Source of the DNA: Blasia pusilla
Lineage: Eukaryota > Marchantiophyta > Marchantiopsida > Blasiales
DNA length: 64,000 bases
Direction of reading: 5' to 3'
Assembly: GCA_050084515.1 (NCBI GenBank)
Contig: CM114275.1
Location: 10,912,001-10,976,000, forward strand
Shown here: positions 41,491 to 53,785 of the stretch, piece after piece
Layout of the letters: every line of letters starts with the position of its first letter
Numbering within the stretch: position 1 is the stretch's first letter
Program-made: the position numbers and the translations under genes
The notes under the pieces: generated by a model
What the model was told of the DNA's origin: nothing
What the model saw: only the letters and a program-made list of their open reading frames with translations
Databases searched by the model: none

Positions 41491-42133
41491 GGTGTACAGG
41501 TACGTACCTTATCTATTGTGTGAATGCACATACCTGGCGCAAATTTTCGGTAGCCTGCAAATTATGGGCTTCTCTTCATGATGGAGAGGGATTATCCATA
41601 TACGACATGGAGATGGGGCAAGACATGTCCGAATGGAAGGTATTGAATTGTCCAATCTGGTTGGACTTCAGCAACCCGGAGGACATGACAGACAAGAACC
41701 TTCTCGTGGTGTATGATGCAGTCATCGCTGGAAGGGACGACATTCCAAATTTTGTGAAGGCTGACAAATTTTTCAAAGGAGATGCGGAGGAGCAAGCCAT
41801 CGAGACACTTGAGTTGGTGTCCAAGATAGTCACGGCCAAGGACAAATCCACAACGGGTTTGAAAGCAAAGGCAAAGGGGTCGAGGAATTCTGAGGCCAAA
41901 TCTTCAAGAAAAGAGGCCGAGTCTTCAAGGCGAGAGGGGCGAGAGGGTCGAACCAGGTCCTCGTCAAAGAAAATTCCTGTGGAGATTGAGGTAACCGAGA
42001 CTCCAACAAGCCGGTAGCAAACTCGGGAGAAGCGAAAGCGAGAGACGTCATGATCGTCTGAGGGAAGAGATAAGGATGTGGAATACACTCCATCATCCTT
42101 GGGCAGGCATAGGAAAACCACAAGCAGGATAAC
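41491..42133 (+). pseudogene. Methyltransferase-like main exon, third copy, part 1
   Basis: Homology to the arm copies starts right at the solo-LTR edge (MVYRYV for MVFRYL) and, after frame changes, runs in a 165-codon frame from 41,520 with YDMEMGQDMSEWKV, CPIWLDFSNPEDMTDKNL and the Lys/Ser/Arg-rich linker, ending at a TAG (41,999-42,017 region) and then frame-shifted to HRKTTSRIT at the second solo LTR. No ParB-like exon precedes it in this window. Confidence 0.7.
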
Positions 42134-43131
42134 TGTCGCGGCCCTCATGACCAAACAAGTGCCAAGCGGAACATCGGAACATTAGCGGGCTCACGCTAAG
42201 ATGGTTTGCGCGTTGGAGTTGTCTCAAAGAGGAGACAAGAGATGAGACGCGAGCGAGAAGCCGCGTTTCAGATGTGATGGTCGCGACTCGGAAACCTGGA
42301 CCAAACGCGGAATGAGACTTGAAAGAAGTCGAGTCTAGGAAGTGGGTTGCCAAAGGAAAGATCCGGACTTGGAACGCCACTAGCGTTTGAGAGTTTCCGA
42401 CTGTATTTATGGCCATAACTTTTAGCGCCAAGATGCTTTTGGAGCAAATAAGAGTGCGTTGGAAAGCTTATGGAGAGCCGGTTCAAACGCTCCAAAGATC
42501 GCTGCAAACGCATAAGCAGCGGCCGAGATACGACCCGAAAACGACTGTAAGTGGAGTCGGGTTGAGGGCCACAATGAAGGGCCCGACCCTCTTTTCCCAA
42601 AGGGGAGGGGTTATTGGAGAACCCCAGAAGTACTAGTAAGGGGAAGGTCTCGAGAGTGCTTGGAACCCAAACCCCACTTTGGGCGCCGGGAGGCGCTCAA
42701 GGGCATGGAACGGAACGCGAGTTTGGGCGTTGGGTTGGAAAACCTGCACCAAGTCCATTGAGGCGATTTTAGACATCCTCTTGGATTTCACGCCGCGACT
42801 CAATTGCTTGGGTCTCGGTTCGGAACTCACACGAGGACCGTTGAACAGTTGGGATCGCTAGGCGTGTAAGTGCCATTTCAGATCCCTGGACTAACCAGGA
42901 AGTCTGTTCCAAGTCTTGAAGGACTTGCCATGTGTTGGGAGCTAGGAATTAAGGAAGGTTGAGCTTGATGAGACGCCGAGTTGAGGACTCGGTGGGTTGG
43001 AACGCCGGTTGGCCAAACCCGACTAACAAGAGTGCGTGTTTGGGTACAGATCGGCGATGAGTTCGTGACCTACTGAACGCACGCTTCCGCAACACTAAAG
43101 ATTGACGTTCAAGGAGAGTAGGGGCGCGACA
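42134..43131. mobile_element. Solo LTR 2 with ATAAC target duplication, inside the methyltransferase exon
   Basis: A 998-bp copy of the same LTR, starting TGTCGCG and ending CGCGACA, with ATAAC at 42,129-42,133 and 43,132-43,136. It sits inside the methyltransferase-like exon: the two sides are contiguous in the arm copies at this exact point. Confidence 0.92.
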
Positions 43132-43543
43132 ATAACTATCCTTCTACACCATAGTCATCTTGTCAATGAATTGAAGAGTTTTAGTATAGGAGTCGAAAAC
43201 TGCCATTGAGAAGTTCAGCGTGCTAGGGTGTAAACTTCTCTGAAATAGGCACATCCCATGGACGGTCCATGAGGTTGTTGAGGAGGTGGCGCTGGACCTC
43301 CTCATTGCAAATTTGTCTTGTGGATTTTGTTTGTGGGACAACAATCCATCTTACACTCTCCCTAACTGGAATGTCCCACTTTCCTATGACAAGACGCTCT
43401 TCGGTGTTCCTGGTGGTGATTGGAGGGAGCGAAGACTAAGTCTTCAACCTTCAGTGCATGAAGAGGTCGCTCAAGTGGAGGATGGCGCAATCGTGGGTGA
43501 TAAAAATGAGAACCCACTAAGATCGGCTACAAATCAAGTCCGG
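43132..43543 (+). pseudogene. Methyltransferase-like main exon, third copy, part 2
   Basis: Resumes after the solo LTR with LVNELKSFS, then a frameshifted stretch to PWTVHEVVEEVALDLLIANLSCGFCLWDNNP near 43,310, where LSCG replaces the LPSG seen in the arms and even the acidic residue is Asn. Further on, the FSFAD helix is deleted and frame-shifted (about 43,390-43,440). It ends at a CGG/GTAAGT donor at 43,544. This is the most degraded copy. Confidence 0.65.
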
Positions 43544-43855
43544 GTAAGTTCCAACTTGACTTCCATATTTTATACAATAGGTTTAGACATGCAACCCGTC
43601 AGATTCCGACGGGTTGCATGTATGGGGAGATTGACTAACAGATAACTAGATTTGCAACTTGTCGGAGCTTCACATGTTGCAAATCCACTTATCAAGTGAT
43701 TGCAACCTGTCAGAACCCAACTGGTTGCAAGTAGAATTGTCCCTTTGCTGATAAGCAACCCGTCAAAAAGGGTTGCTTCCATGTTAGGCACTTTTCTACT
43801 TGCAACCCGTCGGTTCCTGACGGGTTGCGAGCAAGTTCCTCCTTAAGTAGTAGAG

Positions 43856-44492
43856 GAGGAGCGGTAAGAGGAGAGGAAGCGAGGAGAGAGGAGAGAGGAA
43901 GATATTGGCAACCCCTAGGGCTCTTTTGGTTTGAAGAGAGTTTTCCACAGGTTGAAGAGAGTTTCCGATAGATTGGAGAGAGGAAAGTTTTGACAAGTTG
44001 AAAAGGCAAATTTTTTCCAAAAAAATTTGGTGGTGAAAAAAAGTTTGATTTTTTTTTTCTAATTTTTTAAAACCTTTTCAACCCGTCGGAATCCGACGAG
44101 TTGCATATTTTTTGGGTTAAGGAAATTTTTTCATTTTTTGGGTTTTTTTAACGTTTGCAACCCGTCGGACCCTGACGGGTTGCCATGATGCCTAGAAAGC
44201 AACCCGTCGTAGTCTGACGGGTTGCAAACGTTAAAAAAACCCCAAAAAATGAAATTTTTTCCTTAACCAAAAAACAAAATAAAATTAAAAACCAAAAAAT
44301 TGCAACCCGTTGGATTCCGATGGGTTGCACTAAGGCTCCTCTCTTCAAAAAAAATCTCCAAAAAAATGACTCACTTATTATCCATAATCTTCATATTTTT
44401 TTAAGAGAGTTTCATTTTTTTCCCTTTTGTGCCTTTATTTTTTTAAGAGAGACTCTCCTCTCTTCCTCTCTCGTGCCAAAATACCAACCCTT
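43856..44492. mobile_element. Candidate fold-back element with 9-bp duplication
   Basis: GTAGTAGAG occurs at 43,847-43,855 and 44,493-44,501, bracketing 637 bp. The right end, read outward-in, starts AAGGGTTGGTATTTTGGCA then GAGAGAGGAAGAGAGG, which resembles the outer ends of the big inverted repeat (GGGGGCTGATATTCTGGCAG). The left end is purine-rich but matches poorly. A 9-bp duplication would fit a Mutator-like insertion. The duplication could be chance in purine-rich sequence. Confidence 0.4.
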
Positions 44493-44505
44493 GTAGTAGA
44501 GCAAC

Positions 44506-44670
44506 CCGTCGGACTCCGACAAGTTACTCTTCTGTCTAGCCAAATGAGCAACCCATCGGACTTTGACAGATTGCTCTTCTGTCTAGCCAAATGAGCAACC
44601 CATCGGACTTTGACAGATTGCTCTTCTGTCTAGCCAAATGAGCAACCCGTCGGGTTCCAACGGATTGCAG
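44506..44670. repeat. 47-bp tandem repeat containing a stem-loop
   Basis: CTCTTCTGTCTAGCCAAAT recurs at 44,527, 44,574 and 44,621, each followed by a GAGCAACCC-type stem-loop. The two central units are identical, including the same degenerate stem (GCAACCCATC / GACAGATTGC). Confidence 0.85.
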
Positions 44671-44754
44671 ATTGTGTCACTATCTGGAGAGCAAACCATT
44701 GGTCTACTACCTTTTGTTTATGCTGACATCATTTTGCACCTGGCTTGTTCACAG

Positions 44755-45255
44755 ATGGACCACTCATTTGTCTACTGCTTTGTGAGATCCGAGCACAACT
44801 TTCAGGTGTTCTAGATCGGGGATCCAGTGGATCCATGCTCCAATGAGTACAACTTAGATAGTCTTTATAATTCCCCCCCGGAAATTTTCATGCAGGAAGG
44901 GACCCCCTTACTTGGAGGAAGGGAAAAGTCACGTGCCCTAATGTAGACACTAATGGAGCCCTGCTTGAGGCCGGGTGACTTGGTGGGCCTATTAGGGGTG
45001 AGTATTAGAGGCGTCTGGTAGAGTGGCAAGAACATTCTCTGCCTTGAGGGAAGGCCAAAACTTTGTGACCTTTGCAAAGGGGCAAAGGCAGATTACGAGA
45101 GGCTGGTGGGAATATACAACTCGCCTCCAAAGCCAACTGCTCCAACTTCACAGCCTCTATTGATAGTGACACCATTGTCACTTCCTATAATTCCAAAAAT
45201 CGAGAGGGCAAAGCCGACAGTAATTCTAGACGAGCTCTCTGACGATGACGAGTGA
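44755..45255 (+). pseudogene. Methyltransferase-like C-terminal exon, third copy
   Basis: Starts MDHSFVYCFVRSEHNF after TTCACAG and ends ILDELSDDDE-stop. It has stops after QVF (about 44,813) and at ALM (about 44,944), and a deletion removes GDLVF-D from the SAM loop, leaving GDLVGLLGVSIRG. GKNILCLEGRP remains. Same exon as 2,763-3,275. Confidence 0.65.
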
Positions 45256-45770
45256 GTTCAATTTTTTTTCGGGTTCAATCGATTGAAGCGTTTTGGAGTT
45301 GGGATTTAGTGGTTTCCAACGGCGGAGTACATATTGATACTGAATTTGTGGCACCTTGGAGAGCATACAAGATTTACTATTGGGGAAGGTGTTGGGACTC
45401 AAATCATCACACATGGGACCTATATGGTGCACCTAGGGCCCCGGGGGCCAATGCTCTCGAATTCCCCTACATTCTCAATCCCCGTCTACAATCCACTAGA
45501 GCAACCACTTGCATCCCAAGACATTCCTTTTGTATAGGAACTTAGGAGAGTTATGAGTAAATTTGTAGATGATGAGGCTGAAGAAATCATAGACTAGATC
45601 AAATGTAAATTTCCAAATTTCCCTCGGATGTAATAAAGGACTTGCAATTTTCTTACACCAATGGTTTTTGAAGACTTTATGAATTGTTGTGCTTCTATGT
45701 CTGGTCGAGCTAGTTCTTGATTATGTCTTCATATCTCTACTAGATGGTCTTTATTTTGCAATCCCAATAG
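45256..45770 (+). pseudogene. Sequence 3' of third methyltransferase copy
   Basis: Carries the third copy of the conserved small frame (45,334-45,545: HTRFTIGEGVGTQIITHGT, then RLQSTRATTCIPRHSFC in another frame). Homology to right-arm 12,358-12,480 continues to about 45,700, and LINE copy B begins near 45,780. Confidence 0.45.
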
Positions 45771-45779
45771 TTCAGGATT

Positions 45780-48700
45780 GCATGAGGTGTTGAAACTTTA
45801 GAAGTAAAAATGAAATCTTATGCTGAAAGAATGTGAGAATCTCTGGTTTGCCGAAAATAGAGAGCGAAGAGGTGAAGAGTGTTGTCACCAAGTTCTTGGT
45901 TCATACACTACATGTTCACAACCCGGACTTGGCTCAAGCTTTCCGTATTGGGAAAACGAGAACACAACCTCTTGCCATTCTAGTTAAGTTTGTTGATCAA
46001 ACTCAATGTGATACTACCATGGCTAACAAGGCCATTCTCAAAGGACGGAGGATATGGTTGGATCTTGATCTTACACCTCTACAAGTCGAAGCTAGGAGAA
46101 AGGAGCTTGCAAAGGTCAAAGAGGTTCAAGAAGAAGATTTTATTGCTTATCTTCACAATGGTCGAGCAATTATTACCCAGAGAAAAAGAGAGTTATCAAC
46201 CTAGCAATCCAAGAAGTTGAGAGTGTTGATGTGGAATATACGAGGCCTTTCAACAACAAAGTATGTGAGTGCTCTACCAGTTTGGGAGATGGCGGACATC
46301 ATCAATATGGTGGAGACTTGGGAACATCAGAGCAAGGGTTTACTTTGGTGGGATCGACATGAAACCAAAGAAGGCAACGGGCTAGAAGGGGTTATGGCGG
46401 TTTTGCTACTTTCATTACGTCTCAATTTCTACCTCTCATACATCTAGAAGATCAAGATATCGGGGGCCAATATCATTGGATACGTCTTGGTTTGGTTTGG
46501 GGGATCTTATTGTTATCTGGAAATTTGTTATTTTGCACCACTGTCTATGCCTATCTACTCAACACGCACTTACAATCAAATTCAACCGTTCCATTGACTT
46601 GTTGGGGATGTTCTCAAATATCAAAGCAAAGGTGAAGTCTTTCTAGTTGGGGATTTCAATGCTCGCACACGTACTGCTCAATTTACCCAATTGAGTGATT
46701 CCTTAACTTCTCCTCTTCTCGAAGAATATGAGGACGGTTTGTGGTCTAGAATCTTTTCAGATCTTTCTAAAAATCCTTTGACAGAGCATTTTTTAACTTT
46801 CGGAGCCACTTATAATTTGAAAGTTCTTAATGGAACCTCTCATTTTTCCAACTCTCACTCCAATACGTGTTTCTCCTCTATCGGCACTAGCACCATCGAT
46901 TATCTTCTGTCCTTGCCCACTAATAGCTCTCTTATCTCTACATTTCATATTCTAGAACCTCAGCTTGAATCAGATCATGCACCTCTTTTGTTTACTCTCT
47001 CACTGTGAAAGGCAATTCCTCTCTCGATATATCAATATGTCTTAGCTTCTCCCAAGTTTTACTTAGATCCTGGTAAAAAATATTTTTATATGCTACATTT
47101 ACAAGAACTCTTGACTCACATTGTATGAAGCCCTGATCCACACACGACAAGTTTGCAACTAACCGAATTGCTCAAAAATACTACATCTAAGTTCTTTTCG
47201 CGGCATAGGGATAGAAGTGCAAGGAGGTTGCATTGTAATGGGTGGTTTGACTATGAATGCACGCAAGCAAGGCAAGATCAGTAGATAAATCTTTGGATAT
47301 CCAAAGTCGGTTTATTATGACGAGCCTTTATAAATACTTGGTGAAATATAAGAAACGAGCTTTCTTGCGGCGAAAGCAAGAGTCCTTGACAAGGGAGGTG
47401 CATGACGACCCCAAATCATTTTGGAGACGATTAGTAATACGGCCTTCAAAACCTACTCTTGATCCCAAGTCTTTGATATCTTTTTCCAAAAAGCTCTATT
47501 TCTTCCCCGATGCTACATCTCTGCCACGTTATGGAGGAATACCTGGCTTATTCTCTGAAGCAGAGGTGATAACTCAACTAAGAAGATTAGCAAATAGTAA
47601 ATGTGAGGATTTGGATGGTCTTTCTATTGAACTTTTCAAGTGGGAAGGAGATTCTATTGGACTGATCCTCACCAAAGTATTGGATGATGCTGCAATCTAT
47701 GGTTTTCCTTCAACCTGGTCGCTACGGGAGAGTGTTCCTATTCAGAAATCAGGAAGGAAGGACTTGGTGACAAAGTACCCCATTATTATGGTAAGTAGTG
47801 TTTTTTCCAAGTTTTCTGGGAAATTGGTGGAGTCAAAGTTGAGCGCATGGACAAAGTCTTTCCAAAAGAGAGCACGAGTCCAAGTTGGTTTTTGCCCAAC
47901 ATAAAACACCGTCGACCATATCTTGGCATTATGTGTTTTATGGGAGAAATCTAAGGGCAATGGAAAAGCTTTGTTTGGCAATTTCATCGATTTCAAGAAA
48001 TCTTTTGATACTGTATCTTAAAAGCTCTTATGGGATAGGTTGCAAGCCATTGGAGTAACACTAAATCTCCTAGCAACCGTGGCCACGTTATACCATTCTG
48101 TTCGGGCCAAGATCAAAGGTTCACAAACTCAAAAGATCTTGAGTACTATCGGAGTCATTCAAGGTTGTCCTTTCACCCCTACTCTATTTGGAGTTTTCAT
48201 AGATGATATCAAAAAATGGTTGGAAGAATATGATAGTGAAGGTGTCGAGCTTGGAGACTTTGTCATCAAAGCTCTATTGTATGCACATGATATCATATTA
48301 CTAGCACATGATGATATTAGTTTATAAAAACACCTCGACACTTTGGCAAGGTTTTGTACCCAAAATCAAATGGAGGTTAATATGGAGAAGTCTAAAGTCA
48401 TTATAGTGGGTACTAGATCCTAGTTCTCGTTCTTTTACAAATGTCTACAATTAGAACAAGTGAAGAGTTACAAATATATAGGCATTGATTTCTCTCATGC
48501 CTATAGTTGGGCACTTTGCGTGCAAAAGAGAATAGAAGCTGGTTACAAAGCTCTATATTCATTTTTAAATCCATATAGAAGAGCTCATCTTGTGTCGTGG
48601 GGTCTTAGGAAGTTCTTATTTAGGAGCTTAATCTTGCCGGTGGTCTTATATGGGATCCAAGTTTGGGGCCCTAGTTGTAAGAAGAAAAGTTGGAAGCGCG

Positions 48701-49505
48701 TGAAGATCTTTCTACAAGAAGAATTGGGTGTAAGAAACCAAATTCCTCATGCTATTCTTCTTGCGGAAACAGGTTGTCTTCCTCTAAAGGCTGAAGCTCT
48801 CTACTTGATCATATTTATATCGCAAGGGTGATATCTCTTGATGTTTCTCGCCTGCCTCATCAGACTTTGCTAGCCATATATTCCATAGGGCGGATGGCGG
48901 ATGTGGTGACTTGGTCTTCAAAGTGGAATATGGCGGAACGCAATTGGGACTTGAAACCGATAGCACTCCGCGAACATCTACAAAAGCAATTTCTCAACAT
49001 TCTTTGGAGCAGCCCGGGCATAAAAATGGAGTTTTATCAACTTCATGCTAATCCTTTGCTTATATATTGTGAACAAGGATACCTACTTGCGGGGATCTCC
49101 ACGTTCTTACGTCATATTATCGCACAATATAGAATTGGGTCTCATAGGCTAGGAATTGAGGAAGGACGATGGTCTAATATTGATATAAGTGAACGAATTT
49201 GTAGGTTATGTGACGGAGAAAATATTGAGGAAGAAGAGCATGTATTTGTTACATGTCCAAGGTATGAAGAGATTAGACTAGCTCATAAAATAGATGTGGA
49301 GAATTTCTATTCTTTACTACAACTAGTGCCTTATGATTTAAGTTGTTATATTAGGGATGTCATTATTCATCGCTCAAGTGCTCTAGGCAGCAACTAGGAG
49401 AAGGTCTTTAGGATTTTTTTCCGGGTCAATGAATGAATGACTTGTAATGGTTTTTCAGCCTTTTGAATATTTGGGTCCCACGGGCTTGATCTATTTACCA
49501 TTTCT
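45780..49505 (+). mobile_element. LINE copy B: ORF1 end, endonuclease, RT
   Basis: The longest LINE here. 45,833-46,204 is the C-terminal part of ORF1 (AQAFRIGKTRTQPLAILVKF and ILKGRRIWLDLDLTPLQ, the RRM-like/CTD arrangement of LINE ORF1). ORF2 starts at 46,214 with VLMWNIRGLS and VETWEHQ, then GDFNARTRTAQF (about 46,655) and LESDHAPLLFTL (about 46,970), which are APE endonuclease motifs. 47,257-49,397 holds RT motifs as in copy A (QGCPFTPTLFGVFIDDI; YAHDIILLA at 48,280) and ERICRLCDG...HVFVTCPRYEE. Stops at 47,902, 48,019, 48,325 and 48,420 and several frameshifts make it inactive. 5' truncated within ORF1. Confidence 0.92.
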
Positions 49506-50225
49506 CATTTATCATTTATGTGGAATATACGAGGCCTTTCAACAACAAAGTATGTGAGTGCTACACTAGTTTGGGATATGACGGACATCATCAATATTAT
49601 GGAGACTTGGGAACATGAGAGCAAATACTATTGCGGAGATGCAAGGATTTACTTTGGTGGGATCGACATGGAACCAAAGAAGGCAACGGGCTGGAAGGGG
49701 ATATGGAGGTATTTCTACTTTCATCAGGTCTTAATTTCTACCTCTCATACGTCTAGAAGATCAAGATATCGGGGGCCAATAACATTGGATACGTCTTGGT
49801 TTGGTTGGGGGATCTTATTGTTTTCTGGCAGTTTATTATTTTGCACCAATGTCCATGCCTATCTACTCAACGCGCACTTGCAATCAGAGTCAATCGTTTC
49901 ATCGACTTATTGGCGATGTTCTCAAATATCAAAGCAAATGTGAAGTCTTTCTAGTTGGAGATTTCAATGCTCGCACACGTACTGCTCAATTTACCCAATT
50001 GAGTGATTCCTTGAATGCTCCTCTTCTCGAAGAATATGAGGACGGTTTGTTTCCTAGTCCTTTCCCAACACAGAGATAGAAGTGCTAGGAGGTTGCCTTG
50101 TAATGGGTGGTTTGACTCTCAATGCAAGCAAGGTTAAGATCAGTGGACAAATCTTTGGATATCCAAAGTCCGCTTATCATGACGCGCCTTTACAAACACT
50201 TGGTGAAATCTAAGAAATGGGCTTT
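49506..50225 (+). mobile_element. LINE copy C, endonuclease fragment with internal deletion
   Basis: Starts at MWNIRGLSTTKYVSA, directly after the tail of copy B, so the two lie head-to-tail. It includes METWEHE and GDFNARTRTAQFTQLSDSL. After EEYEDGL (about 50,045) it jumps to the RT linker (CNGWFDSQ-equivalent), deleting about 450 bp relative to copy B, and ends at about 50,222 where an LTR relic begins. Confidence 0.85.
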
Positions 50226-50231
50226 CATTCT

Positions 50232-50556
50232 CGTGACTCGTGGCTAAGGACTCATTGGATGTCCATTAGACAGTTGGAACCGCCACACACTCAAACGTCG
50301 TTTGTGGTTTCTAAACCAACCAAAAAGTCTGTTCCAAGTCTTCAAAGACTTACATGTGTTGTAAGCCGCGAAACTAGGAAGGTTGAGCTTGATGAGAGGC
50401 CGAGTCGAGAACTCGACAAGCTAGAACCGCTGATTGATCCAGACCCGACTTACGTGAGTGCGTGTTTGGATGCAAATAAGCGTTGAGAGCATGTCCTACT
50501 GAATGCATGCTTTTGCAACAACAAAGATTAACGTTCAAGGAGAGTAGACGCACGAC
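50232..50556. mobile_element. Truncated, diverged relative of the solo LTRs
   Basis: Matches the last third of the solo LTRs: AGGAAGTCTGTTCCAAGTCTT-like, GGTTGAGCTTGATGAGA, and AACGTTCAAGGAGAGTAG before a CACGACA end. It is much more diverged than the two solo LTRs are from each other. Confidence 0.75.
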
Positions 50557-51255
50557 AAGATAGGAAGTACACACTAGGTGGATACTCCTACACCAGCCCA
50601 TTTGCAATATAATTGGGTTATCTCCAACAATAACTTGATTTCCAATGAGAGAAAATGAAAGTCTTGGGCAAAGGCTAGTGACAGTTTAAGACGCAAGGTT
50701 GACCAATACAACTCTGTTATAGTGCCAACATGGGATTCTGCTCCTTGCATGCTCATGTATCAAGTGATGAAGGATATTTGGTGTTACACCTTTCAATAGA
50801 ATAGCAAAATAGGAATTGAAGATAAGAGGATGGAAAATTATAAATGACCTCACATCCTAAATATATGTTGAAGATTAGTAAACAAGCATAATCCAGAGAA
50901 GTTACATTAGACGCCAAAGAACAATGTCATCCACAAAATCCATTAACACAAGACAAGCACCTTGGAGAGGTCACTTAAATGAATATTTTTAGGTTCTATC
51001 TAGATTTAGCAAACAAAATTTTGCACATCTGCATTGTATAACTGCTAACAAAGAAAATACATGTTACCTTGAGGTTTGAAGTTAAAGATAGGAGGTAAGG
51101 GTCGGTCATTACGCAAGCAGCAAGTGGGATCTCTGAGCTAGTCAAAGAATGGGTGCACACAAGCTTCCAAGTGCATGACACAAGAATTGGAAACTTAATC
51201 TCAAAGACTCTCTAGTTATAGTTAACAAAGACCAAAAGAAAGGTGGCTACTGCTA
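50557..51255. other. No recognisable feature
   Basis: AT-rich sequence. No supported ORF, repeat or RNA gene seen. Confidence 0.4.
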
Positions 51256-52330
51256 AGCCGCATACGAAGGCCCAAGTCTCTATGTCACGGCCTCATGGTA
51301 TCCTCCCCGAGCTCGTGGTGCCATAGATCTCTCTCAAAATCCACGTTGTTGCACTGCTGGTGCAGACAATTGTGACTGCTCTCGCCCATAACCCATGGTG
51401 ACTACGCTTTCCTCCGCCATGTTGCGCTCAATGTTCTCGGCGGTTGTAAAAAAATCTCTCAACGTAGGTGAGGTCTCGAGGTGAGGTGTGCATAAGGAGT
51501 ACCCCATGCCTCACCCATTTGCGCAGATCTCGGTCCAATATCGCCTATCATGACTGGATAGCCTGGGACTCTGTTACCCCCTGAGTGATGCTAATCAACC
51601 GACACAAGCGAGTGTAGGCCTCACGCAAACTCTCACCCCGGCGTCTCTCCAAGTCGAGGATGCTCTACAACTTCTCAATCTGTATCTCTTGATAGCTCGG
51701 CAACTCTGCAAAGAACTCAACCACGGGTTGGAACTAGGACAAACCAACCGACAAAGCAACTACTCCACTTTGAGTTATCCTCCTAAAACATCCTGGTGGA
51801 AGAGGAAGTAGCCTCTCCACTCCTCCTCCTCTTCTAGAAACACCTTAGTCCATGACACATAATATGGGTCATAGTAGAGTCTCCATGCCTCAATCTCTTG
51901 GGCGTATCTATGGGAGAACCTATGGTAATCGTCCATGGGCATCCCCTCTAGATGTTGGAATATATTGTTCCATGCTATGAACAGGTTGAACTGTGGAGTT
52001 CCCCACTATGAGCCACACCAACTCCTAAATCAATGAATCGGGTAACTCTAAGTACCGATAGCATCCAAAACCTATGGGGTCTTCTAAAAGATGAGAATGG
52101 GTAATAACGGTGAATCACTAACACACTCCTCTACGTTCTCCCCCTCTTTTGAAGGGGGTCGAGGCGGTCCCTCACGTGGAGACCCTGGAACCTCGCGCCA
52201 CTCCCTGTAAATCCTTTAGAGCTACTCTCAGGTCCACCACCTCACCTCTCAAAGTCTCAAAAGGACGACGTGATGACCCTCGTGCCCCTCTCACAAGATC
52301 ACTCTCAATCTCGTGAGTAATCACTCAATC
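51256..52330 (-). pseudogene. Retrotransposon gag relic
   Basis: On the minus strand around 51,720-51,541 the frame reads EFFAELPSYQEIQIEKL, a stop, ILDLERRRGESLREAYTRLCRLI and TQGVTESQAIQS, the capsid pattern of Retrotrans_gag proteins. Downstream fragments towards 51,260 are Arg/Gly-rich. Upstream fragments towards 52,000 contain WRLYYDPYY and WTKVFLEEEEEW. Many stops. It is not close to the gypsy gag at 33-35 kb, and no pol was found beside it. Confidence 0.55.
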
Positions 52331-53761
52331 ACTCAAACTAACATGCAACACTCAATCTACACTCTCTCTCATGGAGACGTGTGCGTTGCGGAAACAAGTG
52401 GCGTGGTGCGGAGAATCGCCTATTATCCTATCATCTCATTTACAAAACATACCTCCAACTCACGACATTCTACACAAGTCTATGTCCCCTAAACCCATAC
52501 ATCAAGGATGCTCTTAGCATCTGCACGAAACCCAATATCCCAAAATAACTACATACCCAATACACGGAAATTCCTAATACATGTAGGGAAAAAGATGAGA
52601 ATGGGTAACCTGAAAACAATGTCAATATCGCTCCTCAACAACTGCAAACTCGACCCCAACTTGGTCGTGAAGACAAACTCCTCCAATCAGCAAATCGTAC
52701 TCCCCTGGTATTGATGATGCTCAAATCTCCTCGATCTACAGTGTGGGTCGAACAGTATGGTGCGGCACTGGCGGCATGAAACAACTACAAATGGCACGGC
52801 ACTTAGGAATGGGGTGCGGCACTCAATGGCATGTGTGCGACACTCCACTAACCCCTTAAAGTAAGGATCAACTTTCTAAAGTTATCTCACATTTGGCTTA
52901 TTCTCCACTAAGCCCCATAAATCTTGGGTCAACATCCACTAAATAAAGTTTCCACTCACTTTTACCTCAAGATCCTAAATTTTACTTATCCTATCCATAA
53001 TAAGAAAAGTTTTTTTTTCTACCTAAACTAAGAAATTACCAAGAATTTCAAATTTTGCTCTTTCCTCGTGCGGTGGCTATGGCATCCCCGCAAAAATTGT
53101 CACAAATTTGTGTTCAAATGTTCAAATTGCACACTGTTTCTTCCACAACATGCACAACTTCTTGATCTACAACACCATTAAATTGGTTTCTTCATTTGAC
53201 CTTCCAATAAAAATTGACGGGGATTGTCATGCAACCCTTCAATCTGAACTCCTACGAAAAATTTGGCAGCGCTTCCGTGCTGATTTCTCCCAACAAAAAT
53301 TGTAAATTGATGAAAACATAAATTAGAGAGCTACATGGTGCTCCCGAGAGCACGAGTATGGAACAACCAACCCCCCCCTTCCCCCACATACCCAATCTCT
53401 ACCAAAATTTAGGCAACGCTTCCGCGCGCCACTCTTCTGTACAAAAAAATCAGCAAGAAATGGCATCAAACAAATGGCTCCTACTCCCATGAGCACTCCC
53501 GTGAGCCATGAATCGGGGAACACAACCCAACCTACAACAAACAGCGAACACCAGCAAGCTCCTCCATTGTAGCTCTCAAATCGTTCTCTCTTTGTAAATC
53601 GATCAAATCTCACATCAACATCTCCATGGTATGCACTCTCTCTCATGTCAAACCAAACCCACTCTCCTAATGAGATGCTTAGGTTACACACACAAGGCAA
53701 GGAGGACCATGGTTGCACCGCCTCATGCCAAGAGGTTCAACAAAGAGAGAATGAGCTCTCA

Positions 53762-53785
53762 AGCTCTCTCTCTCTCTCTCTCTCT
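53762..53785. repeat. (TC)n microsatellite
   Basis: About 12 uninterrupted CT/TC dinucleotides following GCTCTCAAG. Confidence 0.9.

Larger units (their letters stand above)
43544..44754 (+). repeat. Stem-loop-rich intron, third copy
   Basis: Donor GTAAGT, acceptor TTGTTCACAG. Stem-loops lie at about 43,590, 43,652, 43,701, 43,755 (shortened), 43,802, 44,078, 44,157, 44,199, 44,301, 44,501, 44,549, 44,596 and 44,641. Centres differ (AGATTCC, GGAGCTT, AGAACCC, GGTTCCT, GGACCCT, GTAGTCT), while most copies stay 27 nt long. 44,120-44,280 is a larger fold-back: the 44,157 and 44,199 hairpins are flanked by AACGTTTGCAACCC and its complement, and by GGGTTAAGGAAATTTTTTC and its complement. This intron is about twice the length of its counterpart at 3,276-3,873. 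Confidence 0.85.
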
